This document shows, piece after piece, positions 46,076 through 58,273 of a DNA stretch of 64,000 nucleotides. Both the position numbers and the translations under genes were made by a program. The notes beneath the pieces are model-generated. The model was not told where the DNA came from. It saw nothing but the letters and a program-made list of their open reading frames with translations, and did not search any database. The DNA comes from Fagopyrum homotropicum. Its lineage: Eukaryota; Streptophyta; Magnoliopsida; Caryophyllales; Polygonaceae. The stretch lies in assembly GCA_033239125.1 (NCBI GenBank), contig BSWB01000001.1, positions 23,215,501-23,279,500 of the forward strand. The letters run 5' to 3'. Each line of letters opens with the position of its first letter. Positions within the stretch are counted from its first letter, which is position 1.

Positions 46076-46385
46076 CTTTTCCCCTCTTTGTCTGCTCCTC
46101 AATCAGACGGCACCATTGCTGCTACTCGTTAGAACTATGAAAAAAATACCTAATTAGGTCAGCCAAAACTATTTTTACTTGTTAAGCACCCATTGCTGCT
46201 CCTCAATAGAACTATTTTTACCTGTTTAAACTTTTCCCCTCTTTGTCTGCTTCTCAATCTGACGGATTGCTTCTACTCGTTAGAACTATGAAAAAATACC
46301 TAATTAGGTCAGCCAAAACTATTTTTACTTGTTAAGCATCCATTGCTGCTCCTCAATAGAACTATTTTTACCTGTTAAAATACCT
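46076..46385 (+). repeat. two 155-bp tandem units in the CACTA leader
   Basis: Units start at CTTTTCCCCTCTTTGTCTGC (46076 and 46231) and contain AATACCTAATTAGGTCAGCC. Both units are also in the one-ended fragment. Confidence 0.85.
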
Positions 46386-47549
46386 AATTGTTTTGTTAAC
46401 AAAGTAGCGCAGTTTTACTTAGGCCGATGGATAATTTACTGAATGCCTCAACTGGATTAATTAAGTCCAATATATAAAATTAATTAATAAATGGTTAATA
46501 TTATACTATTTAGTAATCTAACACGATATTGGTTTTTTATCTTCATAGTCAAGGTTATATTTTCTAATTTTATAGGATATGCTGCAATTCTGTGTATTAG
46601 TAGAGCTGCTTGTTTTGGGAGGAAAGGAAGCAAGAAAAATCAGCAAACTGATCATGAACATTATAAACTACAGAATGATGAACTAAGTAGGCACTGTAAG
46701 GCTGGGTTTAAGTTAAAAAACAGGCTTATTTGCAGAAAAGAAGAATTTCACTAAACAAAAATCTTATCCTTTTTTTCATTCTTTTGTTTCTCAGTCCAAA
46801 ATCTGAACTGAAGGGCTTTCGGATCAGCCAAATTCTTTTGTGTTCTTTGTGAGGTGTTTACCATTGCATATCATCCCTTGTATTTTGTTCAAACAGGTTC
46901 TTTTAACTATTTCTTGGTTTAATTAACTTCTACTTAAATTATTCAACCAATATCATAATCACAAGATAAAGATTTAAAGAAATGATTTTAAACAAGAATT
47001 TGAGTTATTATCAATGACTGCAGTAGGTACCAGTTGTATCTTCACAAAATGCCTTAATGACTGTAGTAGGTACCAGCTGTAGAAACTCAAGGGCCCTTAA
47101 ACCATATGCAAATGGAAGTAATGACACGAGTTTTCTTAAAATGTCAATTTCCAAACTCAGGATCAATAGACAGACAGTAAAAGATGCAAAATAATACATC
47201 TATATCTGAGCTTTCACCTAGAAACTATCGTAACTTAGGATATAATTAATACCTAAGAGGTAACTTAATTATCCAAGCAACAAAAATGAGATTGAGAATG
47301 ACTGATTATCCAATTTGTTACAGCATATTCTCTCAGGTAATGGTATGTATAATATATATTACCAACTAAAAAATATTGTTCCTGGCTCAGTGCTCTAGCA
47401 TCTTTAGTGTGCTAGAATTGAATATGTGCTAGAATTGACTTGTTCAAATTCACTCAGAATGACAAAACAGGAATCTTGCTTCGAAACTATTTCCCTTGTA
47501 ACATAATAATCATAGAATCGGGTAATAAGCTTACATAGGCAAGGTTGCA

Positions 47550-47720
47550 TCACTCACCATCCCATTTCTCCAGATTTATCTTTCCACAGTTTATAATGCT
47601 TAATTCCTTCAAGGACTTGAGGAATTTTAGCTTGTCTGGAAGAGAATCAATTAAGGGACAGTCATGGATTTGCAGGATACGAAGATCGGTTAAATGAAGC
47701 CATATTAACATAGCTATAAA
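47550..47720 (-). pseudogene. NLR leucine-rich-repeat fragment captured in CACTA
   Basis: An open minus-strand stretch reads WLHLTDLRILQIHDCPLIDS, then LPDKLKFLKSLKELSIINCG, then KINLEKWDGE and a stop. The spacing L..L..L.I.DCP....LP..L..L.SL..L.I..C is the typical C-terminal LRR of plant CC-type NLR resistance proteins. There is no NB-ARC part nearby, so it is a short captured or inserted piece of about 55 codons. Confidence 0.6.
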
Positions 47721-49138
47721 TTTTAGAAAATTTAAGAAAGAGAAAATTAAGAAAATTCAGAAGGCTGAAACTTTAAATTTGATTCTCGATATGGTGCAAC
47801 TATTGAATTGCAAGTTATTGTCTATCCTATTTTCAAGATTTGTTTTGGTCATTTACCCAATAAACATCATGTGCTCAGGTCTTCATCAGAGGAAATTAAG
47901 AAGCTGTGAATTACATGTATGCACACAGAGCTAGCTAGAAGGAAATTTGGCAATTAAGTACGTATACTTATATCACCGAGGTATGATGGTATGATAAGTG
48001 TAATTTACTGTGGATTTGCTTGCTCTACTACTATTTACTATTAGCATGTACTTCAACGCTTGAATTGTTTTGTTGTATTTAATGCTATGAGGTTTGCAGA
48101 GTCTACCCTCTATAATTTTACAAAGAAATTTCCTTAGAAACTAGAACATTGGAAGACTAAAATGAAGTATAAATAGAAGGTACTCAGGTACAATGCTGAT
48201 ATAGGAGAGAAACTAGAAAGCAAGTACTTGGAGCAATATTTTGAGTCTTTCTAAGGGTGTAATAGCAGTGCGAGACCTAAAATAGGCATGAAAAGGACCA
48301 TGATTAGACCTATTATTAGGGATTTCAATGAGTACAGTTAGAGCTTCTAAACACAACTCTGTAATGTAATAACATCATTCTCCTATGAATAAAAATGGAA
48401 GAAAATGGTTGGCTAATATTGTTTTTTCATTCTTGTTGTTCTATATTGAGTGATCTTTAATAATTCCTTATACTGGTACTTAGGTAACAGATGATCTTTA
48501 ATAAGAGTTGACATCCTGAGGAAGATTAGATCTTTCCACTTACATGTACATTTGGTTTAGATGACCATGCAGTTATACCTCATATTGATCTCCCCTGAAA
48601 GTGTACATGGGAATTCTGAGTTATTAGGCTGTCATTGTATTGAGCTGTAGTAATCTGTTGTGTTACTATTAAAGCTCCTCAATTTATTAGAAATTGGTCT
48701 TCTTATTAGAGAAGGAACTGAATTTTAAAGCTTGGTCATCTAAACCAAATGTACATGTTAAAAAACTGCCAACTTCAGGATATCAATGAATTAGTAAGAC
48801 CCAACAATTGCACTGAAAAATTGACACTTACAAATATAAGTTTTAGATCGATTGAAGGATAAATTTACAGCACAATAATAGTAGATACAGCTCTCCGAAT
48901 GAATGACAGCAGAAAACAACCTTAAATCTTAACATCGAATACACAAATCTATACCTTTTCTTATGCACACCATCACTAACAAAACAATCAAACAAACATA
49001 CAATCCAACCAGGCAAAAGAACAAACAAACAAACAACACAATCAGACACCAATTCTCTACACAAGAATATGATACAATCTAAAGTGATATGCATGTACCA
49101 GTACCACAACGATTCTTCATCAAGGTATTACCACTCTA

Positions 49139-50331
49139 TCATCCTTTAGTTTCGGTGGGAATTGATTTCGGTACAGGAGATTTTCCAATGATGGCTTTCT
49201 TTGCTTTAACCAGGGACTGTTTCACCTTTGATATGAGGTTGTTGGATTGCTTAACTGGTTTGGTTGGAGCTTCGTCCTTTGGTTCCTCGCTATCTTTTAT
49301 CTTGTCTGCATCTTTGTTGTCCACTTCTTCAGGCTTTGCTATTTCCTGAACTGTCTCTGCTGGAGGTTTCTCTTCTTTGGCTGCTTCTTCCTTGGACTCC
49401 TCAGCTGGTGCTTCTTCACCATTTTCAACAGGAGCTGCTACTTCTTCGGTGTTCTCAGGAGTAAGTTCAGCATCTCTACTAACACTCTCTACCTCCAATG
49501 ACTTTTCAGCAACTTCTGTATCCGGGACAGGAGTAGTCTCGCTTTGAACCTCCGTCTGATCAGTTCCATTGGTTACCGCTTCCTTTTCAAGCTTGTTTTC
49601 TTCAATTCCTTCCAGCTTATCTTCCACTTCTTTCATCGGTGCCAATACTTGAGCAGGCTCTTCATTCTCAATTACAGCCTCTTTTACGGCTTCAGGAACA
49701 ACAGGTGATGGTTCGACTTCTTGTTTCTGCTCAATCAAAACACCTTCATTGGAAACCTCAGGAGCTTTCTCTTCAGCATCATGATCTTTGTTGCCTTCAT
49801 CCTTTCTCATTAGAGCTCCGAGACTTTCCCTGGGCTTAATAATCTCCTCATCAGTTGTCTTCTCAACCACCTCAGCAACTTCAACCTGACCTTCTTGTAT
49901 ATCCTGAGGTGTTTGTATCTTCTCCACCTCTTCTTCCTTTGCTTGCTCATCAACGGTTTCTTCTTGAGAAACTTCTACCTTGGCGACGTCTTCCTGTGGC
50001 AGACTGTCTGTCAACTCTTCTTGGGCAGCTTCTAAGGCCACTGGTTGGGGATCTTCTATCTTCTCCACAACATCCCCTTTGGCTTCTTCGACTGTTTCCT
50101 TCAGCCCATCAGCCTTCTCAACCTCAACTAATGGTTTCACTTCTGTCTTCTCCACAACATCATCTTGTACTTCTTGGATAGGAGCTTCTTCAACCGTTTC
50201 CTTGGGCTCCTCAGCCTTTTCAACCTGAACTAATGGATTAGGCTCTGAATTTTTCACAACATCCTCTTTAACTGCCTGGATAGGAGCTTCTTCAACCTTT
50301 TCCTTGGGCTCCTCAGCCTTTTCAACCTGAT
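49139..50331 (-). CDS. Glu/Val-rich protein, last exon, carried inside CACTA
   Basis: An open frame of about 397 codons ends at 49139. It begins at an acceptor-like AAAAG/AT (50333-50332), with an in-frame stop just upstream, so this looks like the 3' exon of a spliced gene whose earlier exons are missing. The N-terminal part has about three 34-37-residue repeats (VEEAPIQEVQDDVVEKTEVK type). The middle is very acidic (Glu, Val, Ala). The C-terminus is basic: NNLISKVKQSLVKAKKAIIG then KSPVPKSIPTETKG. The basic tail resembles plant Glu-rich neurofilament-like proteins of unknown role, from memory only. There are no stops over 1.19 kb, which suggests recent capture or selection. Whether it is transcribed is unknown. 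Confidence 0.6.
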
Positions 50332-50460
50332 CTTTTCATATAGAGAACATAAAGATTCTATCCAATCTTTTCATTTTCGTCAGATTGTGAAGAGTTTGTT
50401 TGAGTACATGTTATTCTCTTATATATTTTTAATTTTAACCGAAAAAGTTGCACACCTTTT

Positions 50461-50640
50461 AGGGCTCGTTTGGAAACACTCATTCCCGGTAATGAAATAA
50501 TTCTAAATCAATCAAAAACTACGTTTGGTTAGAGATATTTGAACACATAAAAGTAACCCCTTCATTTCTATTTCATTTTCTTACCTTTAACTGATTTCAT
50601 TACGTTTTCATTTCACCGCTCCAACTAAACGGGTAATAGT
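50461..50640. mobile_element. possible MITE (about 180 bp)
   Basis: It starts GGGCTCGTTTGGAAAC and ends CCAACTAAACGGGTAAT, with imperfect inverted ends of the CCCGTTTGG type common in small plant DNA elements. The interior is AT-rich. No clear target duplication was found. Confidence 0.4.
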
Positions 50641-51088
50641 ATGATAGAAAATTAATTTAGAAGGGAACATACATTAGTCATATTAATGTTGGCATAGCAA
50701 TAGTCTATAGATAGATGCATGTGGAACTTTGGAAGTCGGGATATAATGAGATGGCGCCCCTATCACATATCCATTTGAGAAATAATTCTATAATGAGAGG
50801 TTGTTATCATGCCAAGTGTATGAATGAGCCACTTATTATGATAAACAAAATGTTATGGTCGGTTGTCTAGTCTCGATAATGGTTATAAGAATTGAAGGTG
50901 ACATAAGTCATATGCATTTTTCACAACACTTTGCCTTTTGGAAAATTCGAGAAGATAGCCACCCCACCCCCTATTGTCTTTATATCATAATGTGTTTTGA
51001 CTTTAGAGTTAATTTTGATGAAGACTAGCTGAAAAGCTTTGACATGTATATGTTTGTCAATATGTAGGTGTAATCAGTATTACGTACA

Positions 51089-54000
51089 ATGCCTTTAAAC
51101 AAGTCGTGGATTGATTGTGGAACTAGATGTTCGGTCTCATATTTTGCCAAGATAGATGAATTTTTAGACTTCGCATATGCAAATAAGGATGTTAGTTCTA
51201 CCATATATTGTCCCTGTAGAAAATGCAGAAACAGGATTCTTCTAGGAAGATCAACCGTAAGACAACATCTTCGTCTCAATGGATTTTGGGTGCGTTATAA
51301 GATTTGGACGAAACATGGTGAACCCTTTACTGGGTTTGAGGAACCTGCTGAAATGGATGAAGTGCTACTAGAAGCAGAGAATTATATGGATGTAGAGATG
51401 ACTAGGTTGGTTGAAGATGCTCTAGGTACAACTAATGAGCCTATATCAGAAGGTGATAATGATATTACTGAAAGTGAGAATGCTACACCAGGCCCAACTG
51501 AGTCTACAAGGGAGTTTTTGAAGCTGATGCAAAATGCAAACTTACCTTTGTATCCTGGTTCAAAGAAACACACTGCTTTGTCCTTTGCTGTTCGCCTTCT
51601 ACAAGCGAAAAGCTTACATGGTTGGACAGATAACTCTTTCAAAGAGTTATTGGATATATTTAGTGAGGTCATGCCAGAAGGTGTCAATCTTCCTAAAACT
51701 TACTATCAAGCTGAGAAGTTAGTGGCTGATTTGGGTTTCACATTTAAAACGGTGGATGCGTGTCCTAATGATTGCATGCTATTTAGAAATGAAAACGATG
51801 GTCTTGATGAGTGTTTGATATGCAAAGCATCTCGATGGAGAAAAGTGAGTGGAACTTCTGATGAATCTGGAACTCGAAGAGCTGCAAAACAAGCTAGATA
51901 CTTCCCGTTGATACCAAGATTGCAAAGGCTTTTTGCAACGGCTCATTCAGCAAACCTTATGAAATGGCATGGTGAGAAGCGTGTAGATGATGGTGTGTTT
52001 AGGCATCCAGCAGACTCTCCTGCTTGGAAGCATCTTGACACCAAACATCCAAGTTTTGCAGCTGATATTCGGAACGTACGACTAGGAATTGCCTCTGATG
52101 GTTTTAATCCATTTCGAAATCAAAATTTAAAGCATAGTACTTGGCCTGTTGTGATAATTCCATATAACTTGCCGCCGATGCTTATCTTGAAGCAGCCATA
52201 TATATATCTTTCTGTGCTTATTGATGGACCAAAAGGGCCCGGTGATAAGATAGATGTGTATTTGGAGCCACTAATTGAAGAATTAAATGAGTCGTGGAAA
52301 GTGGGTGTAGAAACATATGATGCTTCAACCAACCAGATGTTTCAAATGCGGGTTGCACTGCTTTGGAGCATTAATGACTTTCCTGCATATGCTAATATAT
52401 CCGGGTGGAGTACTAAAGGTGAATATGGATGCCCGAAATGCAACACGAGTCCAGGGTCGAAGTGGTTGAATAATGGGCGCAAGTGGTCTTATGGGAAGAG
52501 TAGGAGGTTCACGCCCCTTAATCACCCATACCGGCGAGATGCAAAGTCATTCCACACTGGACGAGATTTTGATGAACCTCCCCCTAGGATGACCGGAGCT
52601 CAACATCTGTTACAACTTCAGTCCAATCGAGTGCTTACTCAATATAAAAAGGAAGACATGATTTTAAGACATAACATGGGGCCTGAGAAACCGGAAAAAG
52701 ATCCATCAAAAAAGAAGAAGCACAATTGGAAGAAAAAAAGCATATTATATGAGCTCCCATATTGGGTAGATAACTTATTGCCATATAGTATAGATGTGAT
52801 GCACGTTGAGAAAAATGTGGCTGAAAATGTAATCTCTACAATATTGGGAGTCAAAGGAAAAAGTAAGGATAATTTAGCCTCTCGACGTGACCTTGAAGAG
52901 TTAGGAATCAGAAAGCAATACCACGTGAAGATGAGAGAGTCTGGTGTCGAGTTTTTTGAGAGAGCTGAATATGAGATGGACAATGATGGGAAAGATAAGT
53001 TTCTGTTGGGCTTGTCCGAGTCAAGAATGCCAGATGGTTCTTGTTCTAGTATTGCAAGAAGGGTTAATTTGAAAGATCGTTCTATTGGAGGGCTAAAAAG
53101 TCATGACTATCATATCCTTCTACAACAACTGATTCCATTATGTGTACGGAGTTCCTTGCCAAAGAAGGTTGTCTCGGGGCTAATTGATTTAGGAAAGTTT
53201 TTCAAAGTGTTGTGCTCGAAAACCAATAGTGCTGCTGATTTGGAGAAGGCAAAAGCCGACATCATTTTAACTCTTTGCGATCTTGAGAAAATATTTCCAC
53301 CATCGTTTTTTGATGTTATGGAACATTTACCGATCCATCTAGCTGAAGAAGCTTTAATTGGTGGGGCAGTTCAGTTTCGTTGGATGTACCCTATAGAAAG
53401 GTTTTTGCTTACTTTGAAGAACTATGTAAGACAAAATGCATGTCCAGAAGCATCAATAGCAAAAGGGTATTTGATGGAAGAGTGCATGAATTTCTGCTCT
53501 CAATATTTGAAAGATGTGGAGAGCAAGAAAAACAGACCTCCTAGAAGGAAAGATGACGATGACAAAAAAGGAAAGAGCTTCATTATGACGGAAGTTACTC
53601 GGATACAAATTCATCGGTGGGTATTGTTTCACACTGACGCGATCACTCCTTATCTAAAGTGAGTAATCAAATTACCTAATTTGTTTTCCATATAATAAAG
53701 AATATGGAAAATGCAATATTATGGTTTATATCTAACACATTTTCTTTACAGTGAACATCTCAGAACCATAAAACAGTTGAACCCTAATGCAAGTGAAGAG
53801 TTGGTGGCAACAACTCATTTTAACGAGTTTCCTAACTGGTTTAGAACTCATGTGAGTATCTAGCTCCAATGTCTAAGTAAATTAAGTTACTTATGTAGTA
53901 GTCAATTTTGGATATGACACTAATTATCAACGAAACCATATGCCATTATAGGTTCAAAGTTTGCAAGAAGATGAAAATGTGTCCTTATCTGACGAGGTTG

Positions 54001-54539
54001 TGGCTTTGTCTAGCCCTCCTTCTCCTTCAGCAACCAAGTTAACCTCGTATACGTCCAATGGCTACTTTTTTCGGGTTAAAAGTGTAGACAACAAACGGAC
54101 GAGGCAAAATTGTGGTGTTTGTGTAGAAGGAGATCGTTTACCATATTACGGGAGATTGACAGATATCATAAAGGTCATGTACTCATCGGATATTAAATAT
54201 GTATTATTCAAGTGTGAGTGGGCACATCCATCAAGTGGAGTGAAGTTGGATCCCTTCAACTTTACCTTGGTTAACTTCCGAAATTTACTATACCAAAATG
54301 ATCGGGTTGGGGATGAACCTTTTATCTTGGAATCTCAAGCCCGACAAGTATGGTATAACCAAGACCCTTCAGGACAAGGGTGGCTCAATGTTGGTATAGT
54401 AGAGTCTAAAGAATACTCACATGTGAATGCTGAAAGTGATGATTTGCCTAATGATGAGGGGTCGGATGGTGATGATGAGTTGCACGGGGAAGATGATTTC
54501 GGCGATGATGACAGTCTTGACAATCTGGCTGGAGATTAG
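51089..54539 (+). CDS. CACTA transposase TNP2/TNPD-like
   Basis: This is the catalytic transposase that cuts the element ends. Three exons (51089-53658, 53752-53851, 53952-54539) with GT/AG borders give 3258 nt, 1085 aa plus stop, with no break. Domains in order: Transposase-associated N-terminus (residues 1-75, CPCRKCRN), Transposase_21/TNP2 (about 190-590, CPNDCMLFRNENDGLDECLI, YGCPKCNTSPGSKW, PYSIDVMHVEKNVAENVIST), DUF4218 (about 660-800, LIPLCVRSSLPKKVVSGLID, MEHLPIHLAEEALIGG, RWMYPIERFLLTLKNYVR), DUF4216 (about 920-1000, LPYYGRLTDIIKVMY, WAHPSSGVKLDPFNFTLV) and an acidic tail. The TNPA-like gene follows 283 bp downstream on the same strand, as in En/Spm. The product should act in the nucleus. 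Confidence 0.93.
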
Positions 54540-54822
54540 TTTTCTGGGATATTACTTATTATGTTTTTTGTATTACGTGAATAAAGGTTTCATACAATCT
54601 GGCTTGAGACTAGTTTTTTGGGATATTACTTATTTGTTTATTTTGTTCTAATGGATTTTTTGGTTTTACTTTTTTATTTGTCTAGGTACTTTCACTTTTT
54701 CTATATTGATGATAATCCAACTGTTGATTTAAATTGTTGATCCGAATTGTTGATAATTTGGTTGCTGATTTGTACAGCTAATTATCAATGAAAATGTGAT
54801 ATAGGTTGTGTAATAGGATAAT

Positions 54823-57048
54823 ATGAAGAGAAGAAAGGTTGGAGACAGTGGACGTGGCAGACCACGGTGTATGTCTACTTTTCTTACTTCAAGTAGTAGA
54901 GATGATGCCCAAAGTAATTCCTCAAGGACATTGACACAATCTCAGCCAGTTCTTTCCCACTCATGCCCCCGTCCCACTCCCCCTCCACCACAACATGATA
55001 TACATGAAGAGCTTCCAGAAATAGGTATCAATTGCTATTACTTTATGATTTTTTTTATCAGTTCACTTCAATATCTGAATATTGTTAAACCTTATTTCAA
55101 GTTGCACTTAAAGATACTAGCACTAGAGGCCATAGTAAGGGTGTGCCGGAGTGGAGGACAGGAGTTAAAATTCAACTTTATTTCAATTCTCAATTTCAAG
55201 TTGTTGGAGAAAGAACACAACAGTTCAAGTCTCAGTTAGGTATAATAGTACGGGATGGTCATAGAGTTCCCCTAACCTTTATTGATTGGATGACTGTTGA
55301 CGAGACTATCAAAGAGGGAATATGGAAAGAGGTTAAGGTAAGAATTTAACATTTTGTGAATATATATTTGCATTTGTTGAGTTGTTTGCAACTAACTGCT
55401 TAGTGTTCGTTACGACTTGTAGGAAAATGTGTTGAATGTTCCTGAAAACTTTAGAGTTGTGTGTCTGCAAATCTGCAACAAATTGTGGAAGGATCACAAG
55501 GCAAGAATAAAGAACAAATATTTTGTGAAATATGAAAATGATCCCCAACTTGTTTCAAGGGTTCCTCCAAATGTTGTTATAGAACAATGGCCTGTGCTTG
55601 TTGAGTATTGGCGCTCTCCTGAAGCAAAGGTAAAATATCTCAAAGTCATTTTATGGGTCATCTTATTTTTTTGTCCATTAACTCTTATTATGCTAAAAGA
55701 CATAAGTAACTCATGATTTTATTAAAGGAAGTAGTTGATCTAACAATCTTACATTGATGTGTTGTGTTTTTTTGTAGGCGGAATCATCGAGAAATGCTAG
55801 CAATCGAGAGAAGCTTGGTCCACTTCATATCACTGGTCGAAGATCCTTTGCCGAAATAAGAGAAGATGTATGCATGTTTTCTCCAACTTTTTCCACTTGT
55901 GTTTTTCACTTGTTTTTTTTTTGGTGCAAAAAATTGCTTAATGTCTTACTTTGAATTCAATGCAATTTTTTTTGTTCTATTTATTCTACAAACTACTTGG
56001 TTGTATTAATTCTTGTACTTGACAGATGGAAAAGGATGGGCAATCCACTGATAAAATGAGTGTCTGGATAAAATCACGCAACCCAGCTGATTATGATGTT
56101 ATTGTGGCAATTGTAAGTTTATACATTAATCATAAATGACATAATAATGTTTGTGTTCTCCTCTTTTTGTTGAGCTAACTATTGTGTAAAAATAATGTAG
56201 GAGGACTTCGAGAAAGAATTAAGTAAGGAACCTGAGGACCAACAACACCTTACCGTTGTGAGAGACAAAGTGTTTCATAGAGTGATGGGAGAGGACGCCC
56301 ATGGGTATTGCCGAACTTTCGGTAGAGGTGTCCCTCGTACTTCAGTGTACCAATCTGGAACACTAGCACCTACTAACACACCAGATTTTATACAAAATCT
56401 TACCAGAGAGATTACTGAAAAGGTGACTAGAGAGGTAACAAAAGCACATGAGGAGATGATACGACAATATGAAATAAAATATCAACAAGTACTTGATCGT
56501 CTTGCGCTTTTGGAAAGTAATGATGGAAGAAGTGCAAATTCACTTATTCAGGTATGTTCAAATTATTTTTGGAGTTGTAGTATTTTCATGCACAAAAGAA
56601 GTTGCTTAAATGTTTTGCTTTCTAAGTTCTTCATGAGGCTACTAATTTTATTGTCTTAGTGTACGAAAAAATAACGAGGCTACTAATTTTAGGTTTGAAT
56701 TCGCTTGGTTTTCATTGTGTTGTTGGTTGGGTTTTGTGGTGTCATGATTTGTCTAATTGGTTTTGTGGTTTGTCTAATGCTTAGTAGTGTCTCTCGTACA
56801 CAGAAACTCCCGTACACTTGTGGATAGTTGGTACTTGGTACTTGGTTTAGTGATAATAATATTAATGTGTAGTGTTGTTAATATTGTTGTTGACAAATGC
56901 TTGAATATCATATTTCATGTTAATGTAGTGAATTTTGGTTTTGTAGGGTGGAACAAGTGTTCAACAAAATGAGTCTATTGGAGAAGGTCAAAGAGAGTCC
57001 GCCGCTGAAGAAGTCGCTCAAGAAAAAAATCCAAGTGAAAACATTTAA
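54823..57048 (+). CDS. CACTA Transposase_24 / TNPA-like protein
   Basis: This is the partner protein that binds subterminal repeats in En/Spm-type elements. Seven exons (54823-55024, 55102-55337, 55423-55629, 55778-55867, 56026-56112, 56201-56551, 56947-57048) join to 1275 nt, 424 aa plus stop, all in frame. It starts MKRRKVGDSGRGRPRCMSTF, followed by a Ser/Pro-rich part. The conserved Ptta/En/Spm region shows VPLTFIDWMTVDETIKEGIW, NVPENFRVVCLQICNKLWKD, WPVLVEYWRSPEAKAESSRN and GRRSFAEIRED. A coiled coil near the end (TREITEKVTREVTKAHEEMI, then YQQVLDRLALLESND) may serve dimerisation. Intron 2 and others are short and AT-rich. Start choice: first in-frame ATG with a basic N-terminus; no other candidate was seen. 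Confidence 0.88.
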
Positions 57049-57229
57049 ATATGGTTCATTTTGTGTTGTTCGCAATGACTTTTTTTTTTGGTGGATTGTT
57101 CACAATGACTTGAAACTAATGTAATATGCTATATTATACTTTTAATGTGGAATATGCTATATTGTACTTTGGTTATTTGATTATTCTTTAATTTATGTGA
57201 AATTATTGCATATTAAAATAATGTAGCCG

Positions 57230-57729
57230 TTACACTATTTATGTTTGTGACGGCTCCAAATCATCACAATTATGCGATTCAGGTGTAACATTTGCGTCGA
57301 CATCACATATTTTAAATAATGTAGCCGTTAAACTATTTGCGACGGGAGCTAGCCATCACAATTTTATTTAGGTTTGTCTTTTTTTATTTATTTGCGACGG
57401 CGCTTGCCGTCGCAAAAAATTTAAAAATTACACGTCATTGCATTGTTGCGACGGCGTAACCCGTCACAAAACTTAAATTTGGCGCCGTCGAGGACCTTTT
57501 TTTGCGACGGTTGTTGCCGACGCAACGCCGTCGCAATAATATTGCGTCGGTAATTTACCGTCGCAAACGTTTTGCGTCGGTAATTTACCGTCGCAAAAAA
57601 CTTTTGCGTCGGACAACTTCGCGTCAGCTGCTTTGCCGACGCCACGCCGTCGCGAATAGGTGGTCGCCGTCGCAAAACAGTTTTTTGCCGTCGCAAACAT
57701 CCGTCGCAAAACTTTTTTTTTTGTAGTGT
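57230..57729 (-). repeat. CACTA 3' terminal and subterminal repeat region
   Basis: A dense array of TTTGCGACGG and CCGTCGCAAA motifs, often as inverted pairs (for example TTGCGTCGGTAATTTACCG twice at 57543-57600), ends in TTTTTTGTAGTG. It is longer and denser than the 5' array. Confidence 0.88.
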
Positions 57730-58273
57730 AAGTTAATAGCAAGTATCCAGTCCCGCTAGGATATCTCAATGACAGCAGTTCAAATGCAACATGAAGTTGC
57801 CAAAACTGTGACAATTCACATTGCAATATTCTACTAATCTATGAAACTACAATTCAAATTACAATATTCTACTGATTTCAACACTACAATATTCTACTGA
57901 TCTATGAAACTACAATTCAGATTACCATTCTTTTTTCTTCCCACTATAGGCGGAAAGCATCATATGTCGGACCAAGTTAAACACTAATTTAAGATGTCGG
58001 GATAGATACAAATACTACAAAGATGAACATCAACTACTTTAGAAGCATTCTTATAATCTATGTAAAATTTAAGGTGCTTTAACAAGATAACAGAAAATTC
58101 AGAATACATTGCAGTGAGTAATCATATACCTCTTTGAACTTATCCTACATAAACATATTGAAATCAACACTTATAGATCCAACGGTGGTCTTGCAATTTC
58201 ACCAATGAAAGACAACATAAGTAGAAATAGATATAATAGTCCCCCTTGACCATTAAGAGCCTATTATGAGCTA
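57730..58273. other. between CACTA and Athila-like element, no gene
   Basis: It contains three imperfect copies of a phrase around ACAATATTCTACTGAT and CTATGAAACTACAATTCA (57811-57925). No coding or RNA feature was recognised. Confidence 0.4.

Larger units (their letters stand above)
46530..51088. other. CACTA cargo region
   Basis: About 4.5 kb between the terminal region and the TNPD-like gene carries no transposase sequence. Two pieces are recognisable (47550-47720 and 49139-50331, both minus). The rest, including 46860-47540 and 47720-49130, holds nothing I can identify; a short stretch is duplicated around TGTAGTAGGTACCAG (47020-47075). Confidence 0.6.
45510..57729 (+). mobile_element. 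CACTA (En/Spm) transposon, 12.2 kb, apparently complete
   Basis: The left end is CACTACAAAAAATAATTAG; the right end read on the minus strand is CACTACAAAAAAAAAAG. The 3-bp target duplication TAA is at 45507-45509 and 57730-57732. Subterminal arrays of GCGACGG/CCGTCGC occupy both ends. It encodes a TNP2/TNPD-like and a TNPA-like protein, both with continuous spliced frames. 46530-51088 is extra DNA holding what look like captured host-gene pieces. Everything an autonomous CACTA element needs seems present. Confidence 0.93.

Noticed and set aside
49247..50228. Plus-strand Leu/Ser-rich frames opposite the Glu-rich exon
   Set aside because: They are antisense shadows of Glu codons (GAA/GAG read as TTC/CTC) with no independent support.
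57400..57726. Arg-rich frames on both strands
   Set aside because: They arise from translation of the GCGACGG/CCGTCGC arrays of the CACTA 3' end.
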